Source: UBA10183 sp041653835
GTDB lineage: Bacteria > Omnitrophota > Gorgyraeia > Gorgyraeales > Gorgyraeaceae
Direction: 5' to 3'
Length of the DNA stretch: 30,914 nt
NCBI GenBank assembly: GCA_041653835.1
Contig: JBAZEP010000018.1
Span: 1 to 30,914, forward strand
The position numbers and the translations under genes are program-made. The notes beneath the pieces were generated by a model that was given only the letters and a program-made list of their open reading frames with translations, made no database searches and had not been told where the DNA came from. How positions within the stretch are numbered: the stretch's first letter is position 1; each line of letters begins with the position of its first letter. Of the stretch, positions 16,527-24,822 are shown piece after piece.

Positions 16527-16553
16527 TTCTTATCCTTTCTTTCACTATATCTA

Positions 16554-17243
16554 TCAGAGAAATTTTAATATATAAATACTGGTATAATATATGCCGGCTA
16601 AAATGAATATCGCTCCGGTAATTTTCCGCATATATAATTCGAGAATTGTTAGTTTAGAAAACCACTTATTGAGCGAACTGACGCCTATAGCTATAGCTAC
16701 AGCGAAAAACAAGACCGGCAAGCCTGTCCCGATACCATAGATAAAAGGCAGGACAATGCCCATCTTATGGCTAAGCGAGAGAGGAATAAGGCTGCCGAAG
16801 AATAACGCCGCGGATATAGGACAGAAGGCCAGCGCGAAAAATAGCCCGAGCATAAACGCTCCGGGCGCGCCCGCTTCAGTGAGAGCATTGCGATGTTTCT
16901 CAGAAAGCGTAAAACCTGAAAATTTTAGTTTAATAACCTCCAGCAAAACAAGGCCCGTAAGTATCAGGATGGGGCCCATGGCTTTTACTACATACTTCTG
17001 GAGAAACTGGGCGGCGGACGGGACTGCCAGGACTGACTTAATTATAAGTATTCCCAGGATAGCGTAAGAGAACATCCTTCCAAGCGTATAAGCCAATCCC
17101 GCCAGGAAAACAAAAAAAGGGTTAGTGACGCGCTTAGAAAGAAAAGATATCGCGGCTATATTAGTCGCGAGAGGGCACGGGCTTATGGAAGTAAGGATAC
17201 CAAGCCACAGCGCTGATAAAAATCCGGTCAACAATAGCGTCAT
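16554..17243 (-). CDS. ArsG-like arsenical efflux permease (DsbD/CcdA-like fold)
   Basis: 229 residues, six predicted helices. The first helix has TSISPCPLATN (Cys23) and the mid-protein helix FALAFCPISAALFFGS, the paired Cys-Pro motifs of the CcdA/DsbD superfamily as seen in ArsG, described as an exporter of trivalent aromatic arsenicals. The gene overlaps the ArsF-like gene by four bases, the arrangement expected of arsFG. A plain CcdA-like electron carrier that recycles the neighbouring CxxC proteins is an alternative that sequence does not exclude. Confidence 0.75.
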   Translation of the reverse strand: MTLLLTGFLSALWLGILTSISPCPLATNIAAISFLSKRVTNPFFVFLAGLAYTLGRMFSYAILGILIIKSVLAVPSAAQFLQKYVVKAMGPILILTGLVLLEVIKLKFSGFTLSEKHRNALTEAGAPGAFMLGLFFALAFCPISAALFFGSLIPLSLSHKMGIVLPFIYGIGTGLPVLFFAVAIAIGVSSLNKWFSKLTILELYMRKITGAIFILAGIYYTSIYILKFL

Positions 17244-17662
17244 TTACCCGCCTCTAAAAATTTCGAGACCTCTTCCTTTACATAATTATAAAACGCCTCT
17301 TTATCGCCTAAATAATCCCAGACCTTCTCAAGATTTTTATACTCCACTTCCTTCCCGGCTTTAATCCTGGAAATAACAAGGGATTTTGTGTAAAGCCTAT
17401 AATCTTCCATGAAATGGCCGTTACCTTTTCTATCTACATTGATTACCCCATATTCCAGTTCGCCTGAAGCAAGTTCTTTGGCAAAATATTTATTGATCGC
17501 CTCTTTGGAGTACTGTTCTATCCTGTGACAATTTGAACACCTGAAATCGCCGTGGAAATAATAGGCTTTTATATAATCCGCCTTTCGCGCTTCGGGCGCG
17601 CCGAATAAAATATCCTGGTTAAACAGAACGACAGCTAAAATGATCAGGAATATCCTTCTCAA
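17240..17662 (-). CDS. ArsF-like exported thioredoxin-fold protein
   Basis: 140 residues. A signal peptide (about 1-22) precedes KAYYFHGDFRCSNCHRIEQY, where RCSNC holds the redox pair Cys42 and Cys45. 'YYFHG..RC..C..IE' is the signature of the family named after ArsF, a subunit linked to reduction of nitroaromatic arsenicals. It lies 9 bases after the small thioredoxin and overlaps the ArsG-like gene. A general periplasmic or membrane-side disulfide reductant for the ars system is an equally fair reading. Substrate is inferred. Confidence 0.75.
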   Translation of the reverse strand: MRRIFLIILAVVLFNQDILFGAPEARKADYIKAYYFHGDFRCSNCHRIEQYSKEAINKYFAKELASGELEYGVINVDRKGNGHFMEDYRLYTKSLVISRIKAGKEVEYKNLEKVWDYLGDKEAFYNYVKEEVSKFLEAGK

Positions 17663-17671
17663 ACTCCCCTC

Positions 17672-17905
17672 CTATTTTGAAATAAACTTCTTTATTTCGT
17701 CTTTGGTTAAAACCTTTCCCGCGGAAACCACTATTCCGTCTATTGCAAGCGCCGGAGTCATCATGACGCCGTATCCTGTGATCTTATCAATATCCGTTAC
17801 CTTGGAAATCTCAGCCGCGATATTCAATTCTTTTGCCGCTGCCTCCGCATTTGCGGTAAGCTGTTTACACTTCGGGCAGCCCATACCTAAAATTTCAATT
17901 TTCAT
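17672..17905 (-). CDS. Small thioredoxin-like protein (redox-active disulfide family)
   Basis: 77 residues, of the short glutaredoxin-like TM0996/MTH895 type. Contains GMGCPKCKQ with Cys10 and Cys13, the cis-proline context MMTPALAIDG, and the C-terminal helix LTKDEIKKFI. It is cytoplasmic (no signal) and sits two bases after arsM and 9 bases before the ArsF-like gene. It could pass electrons to ArsM, which needs thioredoxin-type reduction in each methylation cycle, or act as the ArsE partner of ArsF. The role is inferred from context. Confidence 0.85.
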   Translation of the reverse strand: MKIEILGMGCPKCKQLTANAEAAAKELNIAAEISKVTDIDKITGYGVMMTPALAIDGIVVSAGKVLTKDEIKKFISK

Positions 17906-17907
17906 CT

Positions 17908-18705
17908 TTACGCTCCTTTTGCCGCCGGCTTTTTTGCCGAGACTTTTATGCCGGCTACCGCGTCCTCAGCGCCTTTAAGATTATCAAACATAGCGTCCAC
18001 CGGATAATTCGATTCACTGATCACTTTCACATCCTGAAACCCCGCCCTGGTTATAAGTTTTAGATATTCGGCTTTTCTAACAGCTCCGGAAAGACAGCCA
18101 ACATACGCTTCAATTGATTCTTTTATGACATCAGGCAGATCTTTTACGAGAACAAGGTCGGATACCATAAGCCTGCCGCATGATCTAAGCACCCTGAAAG
18201 CCTCCTGAAAAACTTTCCGCTTCTCTGGTGAAAGATTGATCACGCAGTTAGATATAATCACATCTACTGAACTATCTTCAACCGGAAGCTTCTCTATCTC
18301 GCCGAGCCTGAATTCTACATTCGTGTAATTTCCTTTTTTGGCATTCGCCCGGGCTTTTTCAATCATCTCCGGCGTCATATCAACACCTATGACGCGGCCT
18401 GTCTTGCCGACACGCTGGGCCGCCAGGAACGCGTCAAACCCCGCCCCGCTTCCCAAATCAAGAACAACATCGCCTTCTTTTAAGGACGCCAGCGCAACAG
18501 GATTACCGCAGCCAAAACCCAAATTCGCTCCCTCGGGAACAGCGTCCATTTCAGAATCACTGTAGCCTACAACCTTGCTTATATTTTTTGCCTGGCCTGC
18601 AGCGCCACAGCAAGAACCCGCGGGACAGCAGGAAGTATTCCGCGCCACCGCCTTCGCGTAACCTTCCCTGACGATCTTTTTTATTTCTTCGGCGTTCCTT
18701 CTCAT
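17908..18705 (-). CDS. arsM: Arsenite S-adenosylmethionine methyltransferase
   Basis: 265 residues. SAM motif I is VVLDLGSGAGFDAFLA (80-95). The three catalytic cysteines of ArsM are identifiable: Cys66 in GFGCGNP, Cys154 in SNCVINL and Cys204 in GCLSGA. An extra N-terminal cluster SCCPAGSCC (Cys26, 27, 32, 33) is also common in bacterial ArsM. It methylates As(III) stepwise using SAM and thiols. It starts 12 bases after the permease and is two bases upstream of a thioredoxin gene that could reduce its disulfides. The C-terminus ends in a basic AKKPAAKGA tail. Confidence 0.95.
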   Translation of the reverse strand: MRRNAEEIKKIVREGYAKAVARNTSCCPAGSCCGAAGQAKNISKVVGYSDSEMDAVPEGANLGFGCGNPVALASLKEGDVVLDLGSGAGFDAFLAAQRVGKTGRVIGVDMTPEMIEKARANAKKGNYTNVEFRLGEIEKLPVEDSSVDVIISNCVINLSPEKRKVFQEAFRVLRSCGRLMVSDLVLVKDLPDVIKESIEAYVGCLSGAVRKAEYLKLITRAGFQDVKVISESNYPVDAMFDNLKGAEDAVAGIKVSAKKPAAKGA

Positions 18706-18717
18706 GTCTTAACCTTT

Positions 18718-19890
18718 CTATTTTACGATAAAACCAAAAATCATCCCGCAAATCGTAGCCATGATAATAACCAAAACCACATATACCGCTGTTTTCCTGG
18801 TGCCTATAATATTCCGTATGACAAGCATGCTTGGAAGGCTCAGGGCAGGTCCAGCCAAAAGCAGAGCCAGCGCAGGACCTTTGCCCATGCCTGAGCCAAT
18901 AAGGCCTTGCAAAATAGGGACTTCGGTTAATGTGGCAAAATACATAAATGCCGCTACAATCGAAGAAAAGAAATTCGCCCGCAAAGAATTGCCTCCGACC
19001 AGCATCTCAACGAATCTCGAAGGGATAATGCCCTCATGGCCAACCCTCCCCAAAAGGAATCCTGACACAAGTACTCCTCCCAAAAGAAGCGGAAGTATTT
19101 GAAGCGCAAAGCCCCAGGTAGCGCCAGTCCAGTCCTTTAATTCGTCCTTTTTAAACCACCTAACAAGAGAAAATCCCAAAACTATTAAGAAAAATCCCGT
19201 AATCCACCATTTATATGCGTAGATGAAACTCCATATCCCAGTGTCGCCTTCCAAGGGCTTCCCCCAATTTGCGAAAACCAGCACCGCGACCATAGAGAAG
19301 AAATAAATAATGTCTTTCCATAGCGACCGGGCTACTTTAACCTCGCCAAATTGAAGATCACCGTTGGCATGGCGGGCGCGCTCTTCTTTCAGAAAGATTA
19401 AATGCATGAGTAATCCAATAACAACACTAAAGATAACCGCGCCTATGGCGCGAGCTAATCCTAGTTGCCAGCCAAGGATCCTTGCAGAAAGAATAATCGC
19501 CAAAACATTTATGGCTGGACCCGAATATAGGAAAGCAATCGCAGGCCCAAGCCCAGCCCCTCTTTTGTAGATACCTGAAAATAGGGGTAGAACGGTACAG
19601 GAACACACAGCAAGAATTGTCCCTGATACCGAAGCCACGCTATACGAAAGAAATTTATTCGCCCTGGCGCCGAAATATTTTATGACTGACGCCTGGCTGA
19701 CAAATACCGATATCGCGCCCGCTATAAAGAACGCCGGGACCAGGCACAAGAGTACGTGCTCCCTGGCATACCACTTTACAAGGGCAAGCGCTTCAAAAAT
19801 AGCGTTCGTAAAACGCAGATTCTCTACAGGCAGGTAAAAACATGCCAGAAACGCCGCTAATATATATAAAAACTTCTTCCATTCTTTCAT
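18718..19890 (-). CDS. UPF0718/ArsP-like permease
   Basis: 390 residues with about nine membrane helices in two halves separated by a charged loop near residues 170-190. CSCTVLPLFSGIYKRG (Cys96, Cys98) followed by GPAIAFLYSGPAINV is the core of the COG0701 permease family, and the second half repeats a related pattern (GPALALLLAGPALSLP). ArsP members export trivalent organoarsenicals such as methylarsenite, which ArsM from the next gene would produce. Its ATG overlaps the DUF134 stop by four bases. ArsP assignment is by context; other COG0701 proteins may move other metals. Confidence 0.8.
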   Translation of the reverse strand: MKEWKKFLYILAAFLACFYLPVENLRFTNAIFEALALVKWYAREHVLLCLVPAFFIAGAISVFVSQASVIKYFGARANKFLSYSVASVSGTILAVCSCTVLPLFSGIYKRGAGLGPAIAFLYSGPAINVLAIILSARILGWQLGLARAIGAVIFSVVIGLLMHLIFLKEERARHANGDLQFGEVKVARSLWKDIIYFFSMVAVLVFANWGKPLEGDTGIWSFIYAYKWWITGFFLIVLGFSLVRWFKKDELKDWTGATWGFALQILPLLLGGVLVSGFLLGRVGHEGIIPSRFVEMLVGGNSLRANFFSSIVAAFMYFATLTEVPILQGLIGSGMGKGPALALLLAGPALSLPSMLVIRNIIGTRKTAVYVVLVIIMATICGMIFGFIVK

Positions 19891-20189
19891 TTTTTCCTCC
19901 TGCCTATTTTACAGCACCCTCCCTCGATGCGTATCGCCTTGATATTTACCAGGCCGTCCGCGATCTTCCTCTGGGCCGAGGTCAATATCCTTGAAAAAGT
20001 AGGCCTGGAAATATTCATTAACCTGGCGCCGTCGATCTGCTTGAGTTCCTCGAGACAAGCGAGCCGGACAGCCTCGAATTCGTCAAGGGAAAGATAAACC
20101 CCTTCTAATTCCTTCAGGGGTTTGCAAAGAGGCTTGAAACACCTCTCCCCCGGCGCGCATTTTACCCATCTCGTCTTCTTGGGCCTCAA
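19887..20189 (-). CDS. DUF134 family DNA-binding protein (copy 2), probable arsenic-operon regulator
   Basis: 100 residues. Same plan as copy 1: LSLDEFEAVRLACLEELKQ, a helix-turn-helix (LMNISRPTFSRIL, 57-69), KIADGLVNIKAIRIEGG, then a Cys-Cys tail. It has six cysteines (11, 17, 22, 45, 92, 93), more than copy 1, a set suited to As(III) or other soft-metal binding. It begins with TTG, preceded by GGAGG with a 5-base spacer. It is first in the ars operon, which has no ArsR, and a palindrome lies just upstream. Arsenic sensing is inference from position and cysteines. Confidence 0.82.
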   Translation of the reverse strand: MRPKKTRWVKCAPGERCFKPLCKPLKELEGVYLSLDEFEAVRLACLEELKQIDGARLMNISRPTFSRILTSAQRKIADGLVNIKAIRIEGGCCKIGRRKK

Positions 20190-20204
20190 ACCAGCCTCCT
20201 TTAG

Positions 20205-20224
20205 TTATGAACACATGTTCATAA
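20205..20224. promoter_or_regulatory. Palindromic operator candidate of the arsenic operon
   Basis: Arms TTATGAACA (20205-20213) and TGTTCATAA (20216-20224) are perfect reverse complements with a 2-base spacer. It sits between the promoter elements and the DUF134 ribosome binding site, equivalent to the palindrome before DUF134 copy 1, but with different half-sites. Confidence 0.6.
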
Positions 20225-20225
20225 T

Positions 20226-20252
20226 AGTTTAGCACGCGCGCGTGGACTTGTC
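20226..20252 (-). promoter_or_regulatory. Possible promoter of the arsenic operon
   Basis: TAGACA (20252-20247) and TAAACT (20231-20226) with a short 15-base spacer on the minus strand. The stretch GACAAGTCCACG after the -35 resembles GACAAATCAACG at the other DUF134 promoter. The rest of the gap up to 20341 shows no clear element. Confidence 0.4.
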
Positions 20253-20341
20253 TATAAAAATTTATTATTTTATACCTGGCTGGAAACGCGGATGGATCCC
20301 CCGATAAAAGGCGCTGTTATCTTTTTCATGACATCCGTTCT

Positions 20342-21559
20342 TTACTCCAAAAAGCCTGTTTTGCATACTCTGCCAAACTTAACAGCGCTCTCCCGGACAT
20401 TCCTTTTGTAAGTTTTATAATCTATATCTATAAGCCCAAACCTGGGCCCAAAACCTTTGTCCCACTCAAAATTATCCATCAATGACCAGTAAAGATAGCC
20501 CTTCATATCAACGCCTTTTTCCATGGCAAGATAGATGCTTCTTAAGTGATCGCGTATATAATCCCACCGCAGATCGTCATCCTGGGTACAAATGCCGTTT
20601 TCCGTTATAATAACCGGTAGTTTGTATTTTTTGAGTTTCAAAAGCACCTCATATAGGCCCTGGGGATAAATATCCCAGCCGAGCGAATTTTTCTTGGCCG
20701 GATGATGGTTATTATTGCATACATCGAATACCAGGTTGACGATCCCCCATTTCTTCAGCTCTACCAGTTGCCGCGAATAATAATTAACTCCGATAAAATC
20801 CAACGCGTTATGCCGCTTTATCTTATCGAGAAATCCGAAATTATAATATTTATCCCGAAAGCGCGCGGCGAGCCTGTCCTTTAAATTACGCGTGCAGGGG
20901 ACAAAGGCCTGCGTATACTGGGCAATACTTACGGAAGGCTTATTGAGGTTCAGTTCTTTATAAATTTTATGTATAAGGCAATAGGCTTTAATATGCGCCC
21001 GGACAAGATTATCCTGGACTATCTTCGCTTTCAGATATGACTTTGCCTGCGGAGGCCATACGCCAAGGATATAGGCATGGGATAAATATATCGTAGGCTC
21101 GTTTATGGTAATCCAATAACGAACATACTTTGTCAGGCCGCGGACCACAAAATCACAGTAACGCAGGAAATAAGGAACCGACTGCCTGCCCAGCCATCCG
21201 CCCTGTTTACTGAACCATATCGGATTGGTAAAATGATGCAGGGTAACCACAGGCTCGATATTACGCTTTCTTAAAGCGAGGATAACGCCGATATAATGTC
21301 TTAACGCGTCTTGAGAAAATTTTCCTTCTTCCGGCTCAATGCGGCCCCATTCGATAGAGAGACGATGGGCATTATGGCCTAAGTTTTCGGCCAGTTCAAA
21401 ATCCTGTTCGTAGAATTCGTAGTGGCGGCACGCCTTGCCGGAATTTTCCTTACCCGATTCTTTTTCCCATTGCCACCAATCAGAATTGCTATTATCCCCT
21501 TCTACCTGATAAGCGGATGTCGCGCTTCCCCAAAGAAAATCCTGCGGAAATTTAATCAT
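20342..21559 (-). CDS. GH1 family beta-glycosidase
   Basis: 405 residues from the ATG giving MIKFPQDFLWGSATSAYQVEG, the usual GH1 N-terminus. TINEP holds the acid/base Glu154 and ITENG the nucleophile Glu320; WSLMDNFEW near the C-terminus forms the aglycone/glycone site. GH1 enzymes hydrolyse beta-glucosides or beta-galactosides with retention. No signal peptide, so cytoplasmic. An in-frame TTG at 21577 is less likely because the family start and a -10 box (21566-21571) favour 21559. It lies 28 bases after the flippase gene, but carries its own possible promoter. Substrate is unknown. Confidence 0.92.
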   Translation of the reverse strand: MIKFPQDFLWGSATSAYQVEGDNSNSDWWQWEKESGKENSGKACRHYEFYEQDFELAENLGHNAHRLSIEWGRIEPEEGKFSQDALRHYIGVILALRKRNIEPVVTLHHFTNPIWFSKQGGWLGRQSVPYFLRYCDFVVRGLTKYVRYWITINEPTIYLSHAYILGVWPPQAKSYLKAKIVQDNLVRAHIKAYCLIHKIYKELNLNKPSVSIAQYTQAFVPCTRNLKDRLAARFRDKYYNFGFLDKIKRHNALDFIGVNYYSRQLVELKKWGIVNLVFDVCNNNHHPAKKNSLGWDIYPQGLYEVLLKLKKYKLPVIITENGICTQDDDLRWDYIRDHLRSIYLAMEKGVDMKGYLYWSLMDNFEWDKGFGPRFGLIDIDYKTYKRNVRESAVKFGRVCKTGFLE

Positions 21560-21565
21560 TCTATT

Positions 21566-21571
21566 ATTATA
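21566..21571 (-). promoter_or_regulatory. -10 box in front of the GH1 gene
   Basis: Perfect TATAAT on the minus strand, six bases before the ATG at 21559, without a TGn extension. The GGAG just upstream of it is too far (12 bases) to be an ideal Shine-Dalgarno sequence. Predicts a leaderless message. Confidence 0.4.
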
Positions 21572-21587
21572 CTCCAAAATACTTCTT

Positions 21588-22874
21588 TTAAGAAAATTTA
21601 AGCCTTCTCACTGAAAAATATGTGACCGAAAAAATCCCCGCCTCGATAGCTATGCTCGCGACAGCAGCTCCCGTAAACCCGAAGGAGGTTACCAGGAAAA
21701 ATATCAAGGGCAGGCCTATCATAGACATGAAAATATGGATCCTCGAATAAACAGCTGTCTTGCCGCAAACCAGCAGGAATTGCACGCGGAAGGCGTTGGC
21801 GCTGACAAAAAATACGGCGATCAACAAAAGCCTTAAAGATAGCACCGTAGAATAATAATCGCTACCGCAGAACACCTTCACGATCAGGGGCGCAAGAATA
21901 AAAACGAGCGACAATACTATCAACGAGATACTGACGGTAAGCCGCTGGATCCGGCGCATAAGTTCAAACGCATGGGCCTTCTTTTCGCTGAATATCTTGC
22001 TTAAGCGCGGGAAAATCGCCTGGGAAAAAGAAACCAGGGGAAAGGTCTGGAAGGCATTGGCAATTTTTTCCGCGATGGCGTAGAATCCTGTTATTGTATT
22101 GTCCGTCATAAGCCCGACGACAAAGATGCGCGTCGCGGTATACGCGTTTATCGCGACATTGGAGATAAAAATATCCCAGCCGGCTTTTAGCTGCTGACGG
22201 AGGCTTGTATATCCCGGGAATTTAAAGGATACCCCGAATCGCCTGAAAACAATGCGCTGTGCCCAGATACCGGTGATCAAAAATATGCAGGAAGTCAGAA
22301 AAGGTACCCACAGATAATCCTCCGCCCTGCGGACAAAAATAAATATAGAAAAAAGCGTAAGGAAACCGCCGGCAATATTCAGGTAAGCGATATGCTTCAT
22401 TTTTTCGATGCCCTGGAAAAACCAAACAGGGAAAAGGGTATTGCCTATCACTGCGCCGAAACTCAGGATATAGACCGGCCAATCATTCCTGAACCTGGGA
22501 ATGAAATAAACGATAATCCCCAATAAGAGCAGGCTTAAAAATGCCAGGGCCAGCTTTACCGTCATGACAGAAGAGAATACCTTGGAAATCTCGCAATGAT
22601 CTTCGCGGCAGATGGAGATCTCTCTTGTAGCGGAGATATTGAACCCATAATCCGTAACTATCATAAAATACTGCGTAAAGGCCTGGGCAAAAGCTATCAA
22701 GCCGAATTTCCCGGGGCCGATCACCCTGAAAAGATAAGGCAGGATAATGACCGGTATAATATAGGTTACGGCCTGAATAGCCGAAAGAAAAGCAAAATTG
22801 TTCAATACAACCTTGCCGTGTTCGGGGCTTATCATTTCGTAAATTTTTTTGAACTGCCTGATCCAATAACGCAT
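21588..22874 (-). CDS. Wzx-type oligosaccharide flippase
   Basis: 428 residues from the ATG at 22874 (an in-frame TTG three codons upstream is an alternative). About twelve membrane helices. The N-terminal helix pair with NNFAFLSAIQAVTYIIPVIILPYLFRVIGPGKFG and FAQAFTQYF is the MATE-like polysaccharide transporter (RfbX/Wzx) pattern. Such proteins flip undecaprenyl-linked oligosaccharides to the periplasm. No glycosyltransferase cluster is in the window, so its substrate is unknown. Located 26 bases after the BON gene. Confidence 0.87.
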   Translation of the reverse strand: MRYWIRQFKKIYEMISPEHGKVVLNNFAFLSAIQAVTYIIPVIILPYLFRVIGPGKFGLIAFAQAFTQYFMIVTDYGFNISATREISICREDHCEISKVFSSVMTVKLALAFLSLLLLGIIVYFIPRFRNDWPVYILSFGAVIGNTLFPVWFFQGIEKMKHIAYLNIAGGFLTLFSIFIFVRRAEDYLWVPFLTSCIFLITGIWAQRIVFRRFGVSFKFPGYTSLRQQLKAGWDIFISNVAINAYTATRIFVVGLMTDNTITGFYAIAEKIANAFQTFPLVSFSQAIFPRLSKIFSEKKAHAFELMRRIQRLTVSISLIVLSLVFILAPLIVKVFCGSDYYSTVLSLRLLLIAVFFVSANAFRVQFLLVCGKTAVYSRIHIFMSMIGLPLIFFLVTSFGFTGAAVASIAIEAGIFSVTYFSVRRLKFS

Positions 22875-22900
22875 AATATCCAATTTGATATTTATCGGGA

Positions 22901-23434
22901 TTATTCCACAGTCATCTCGTTAACCACTTTTTCCACTCCGTTTATATCGTTGACTAATTCGGTAACCAGTTCTTTTTCGGCGGCTGTCTTCGCGCTGCCG
23001 GTCAGCGTGACCACTCCTTTTTCCGTACGGACACGGGTCTTAAAAGCGCTGGTTGAGCGGTGAAATAATAGCGCCAATTTGACTTGGGCGGTAATGGACG
23101 CGTCGTCTATTGTTTCCCCTAAAGTCTTTTCGGGGGAAGCGGCGGCCGCGACCTTCAGTTTATCATTTACGCCTGTTACTCCCGGTAAGTTGGAGACAGT
23201 ATCCCTGGCCAGTAATCTATGGTATTCGTCCACGACGGTCCCGGTCAAAGTGACTACGCCGTCCTTGGAGTTTACTTTGATAGCGTCATCCTTGAGGTAT
23301 GTCCTGAACGTATAGGAATTTTTCGCGGCCGATTCGATGGCATCATCCGATCCGGACGCATGCGACCCAGCCGTGTTCAAGAACAAGATGGAAATAACAA
23401 ACACAAATACCCGTAAATAGCGCTTTACCTTCAT
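22901..23434 (-). CDS. Periplasmic protein with two BON domains
   Basis: 177 residues. Signal peptide 1-26 (cleaved after SHA), then BON domain 1 (about 31-95, ending GVTGVNDKLKV) and BON domain 2 (about 107-175, with TEKGVVTLTGSAKT and GVEKVVNEMTV). The layout resembles OsmY, a periplasmic stress protein that binds membranes. A good AAGGAGG site precedes the ATG. Shares orientation with the OM protein upstream (56-base gap). Confidence 0.92.
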   Translation of the reverse strand: MKVKRYLRVFVFVISILFLNTAGSHASGSDDAIESAAKNSYTFRTYLKDDAIKVNSKDGVVTLTGTVVDEYHRLLARDTVSNLPGVTGVNDKLKVAAAASPEKTLGETIDDASITAQVKLALLFHRSTSAFKTRVRTEKGVVTLTGSAKTAAEKELVTELVNDINGVEKVVNEMTVE

Positions 23435-23490
23435 CGAACATCCTCCTTTTTAAAATTACTCCGGCCCGGGTTTCTTTTTTCGTCCCGCGT

Positions 23491-24717
23491 CTAATCCAGC
23501 TTAACCCTGACAAAAACCATATACCCTAAAGGATTATCTCCGTAGCTTGATTCCAACCTATCCGGAATAATATTGATATCCAGGGAATTGCCTATGCCCC
23601 ACTTCATATGGTGCCGTGAAGGCAGGTCATAGATATAACCCAGGGTCATTTTATTCACGATGAATTTTTCCCCATGCATAAGATCTCCTTCCAGGAAAAG
23701 TTCATCTTTTTTCGCGCGTTCGAAACGGCCGAATAATGTATGCGTCTTTTGGAGGCATATCGTTGACTCAAGAAGGATCCCGTCAAGCGTATTTCCCGGG
23801 AGATTGTCGTTCCTGCCCCACGCAAAAGTAGTCTGCCAATTGGCGTTGTTGAAAGGCCTGTTATAACTTATAGAAGCGGTCGCGCGCCGGGTATCAACAT
23901 CCGGCTCTAACTGCTCCGGGCTGTCGATGTAGCCGAAACTCGCCTGCATCGACCAGTTTTTCACTGGATTAAAGGAGACGCGGCCGGATGCCGAATTAAA
24001 TTTAGGAGATTCGATATCCCAGTGGTCCTCATCAGGCTCCCTCCCGTTAAAAATCGAACCTTCTATCTTCATATTATTCCATATATATCCCGAGGTTAAA
24101 ACACCGTAGGTTACATGTGTGGAATCAAGCCAATGATGCATGATAGGGGCGGCTGGGATATCCATGCCTGAAAACCGGTGCATGAACGCGGGCGGGCCAA
24201 GCGCCGGCTCGCCGGGTAACCCAAAATATACAAACGCCGAACTATTTTTGGAAACAGGCTTACTATAAGTCCCTGCCAGCTCCATAAAGAGGTCGTGCGG
24301 ATGCTGACGGTCAATGAGAGGGGTTGTTCCATCTGCGGTTTCGCCGGTCTGGAGCAGGAGAGGGTATCCCTTTTCTCCCATTAACGGGTCAGGAGAAAGC
24401 ATACCGCGAAACCCGAACGTGCCGTCTGATAACGGGCGCTGCGCCATAAGCATGAACATGCCCGAGTTAAAAACCTTTTCATCCCCTCTTCTGCCTCCCT
24501 GATGGTCATAGACGGTATTGATATAGCCGTGCGTCATTACCATCCACTCTTTATGCATGAAATGCAATCCCTGCACCGGGGTTGAATCAGGCTGCCAGCT
24601 CGTACCCGAGGATTCGCGCGACATCCGGCCCACATGCTCATGGTGCTCGTAATTTTGAGCGTATGCGGAATGCGCGGACATTATAATGATAAAAAAAATG
24701 ATAAAATTTCTCACCAT
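23491..24717 (-). CDS. Putative outer-membrane barrel of a copper-context family
   Basis: 408 residues. Signal peptide about 1-20 (SAYA^Q). The start of the mature protein has SGTSWQPDSTPVQGLH, and further on GYPLLLQTGE, DRQHPHDLFMELA, PGEPALGPPAFMHR, PIMHHWLDSTH and GREPDE. I recognise these as the hallmarks of a widespread uncharacterised family that often occurs beside copper-resistance genes. From about residue 190 to the end, alternating strands with aromatic residues suggest a beta-barrel. The first half is rich in His and Met (HEHVGRMSRES, HFMHKEWMVMTHG), consistent with soft-metal binding. Metal binding is inference; no cop gene is adjacent here, only the ars island 4 kb downstream. 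The 105 bases upstream show no firm promoter. Confidence 0.7.
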   Translation of the reverse strand: MVRNFIIFFIIIMSAHSAYAQNYEHHEHVGRMSRESSGTSWQPDSTPVQGLHFMHKEWMVMTHGYINTVYDHQGGRRGDEKVFNSGMFMLMAQRPLSDGTFGFRGMLSPDPLMGEKGYPLLLQTGETADGTTPLIDRQHPHDLFMELAGTYSKPVSKNSSAFVYFGLPGEPALGPPAFMHRFSGMDIPAAPIMHHWLDSTHVTYGVLTSGYIWNNMKIEGSIFNGREPDEDHWDIESPKFNSASGRVSFNPVKNWSMQASFGYIDSPEQLEPDVDTRRATASISYNRPFNNANWQTTFAWGRNDNLPGNTLDGILLESTICLQKTHTLFGRFERAKKDELFLEGDLMHGEKFIVNKMTLGYIYDLPSRHHMKWGIGNSLDINIIPDRLESSYGDNPLGYMVFVRVKLD

Positions 24718-24822
24718 TGATATTCTATCCTGAACAATATGATATACAACATCTTATTTCCATTTTTTATTGCCTTTTTTCCACTAACGGAGCGCGGGCA
24801 AGAGATGGATATGAGGGGAATG

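Noticed and set aside
20260..20341. Terminator between GH1 and the arsenic operon
   Set aside because: I looked for a stem followed by T-residues on the minus strand; GGATCC-type short palindromes occur but none has the required layout.
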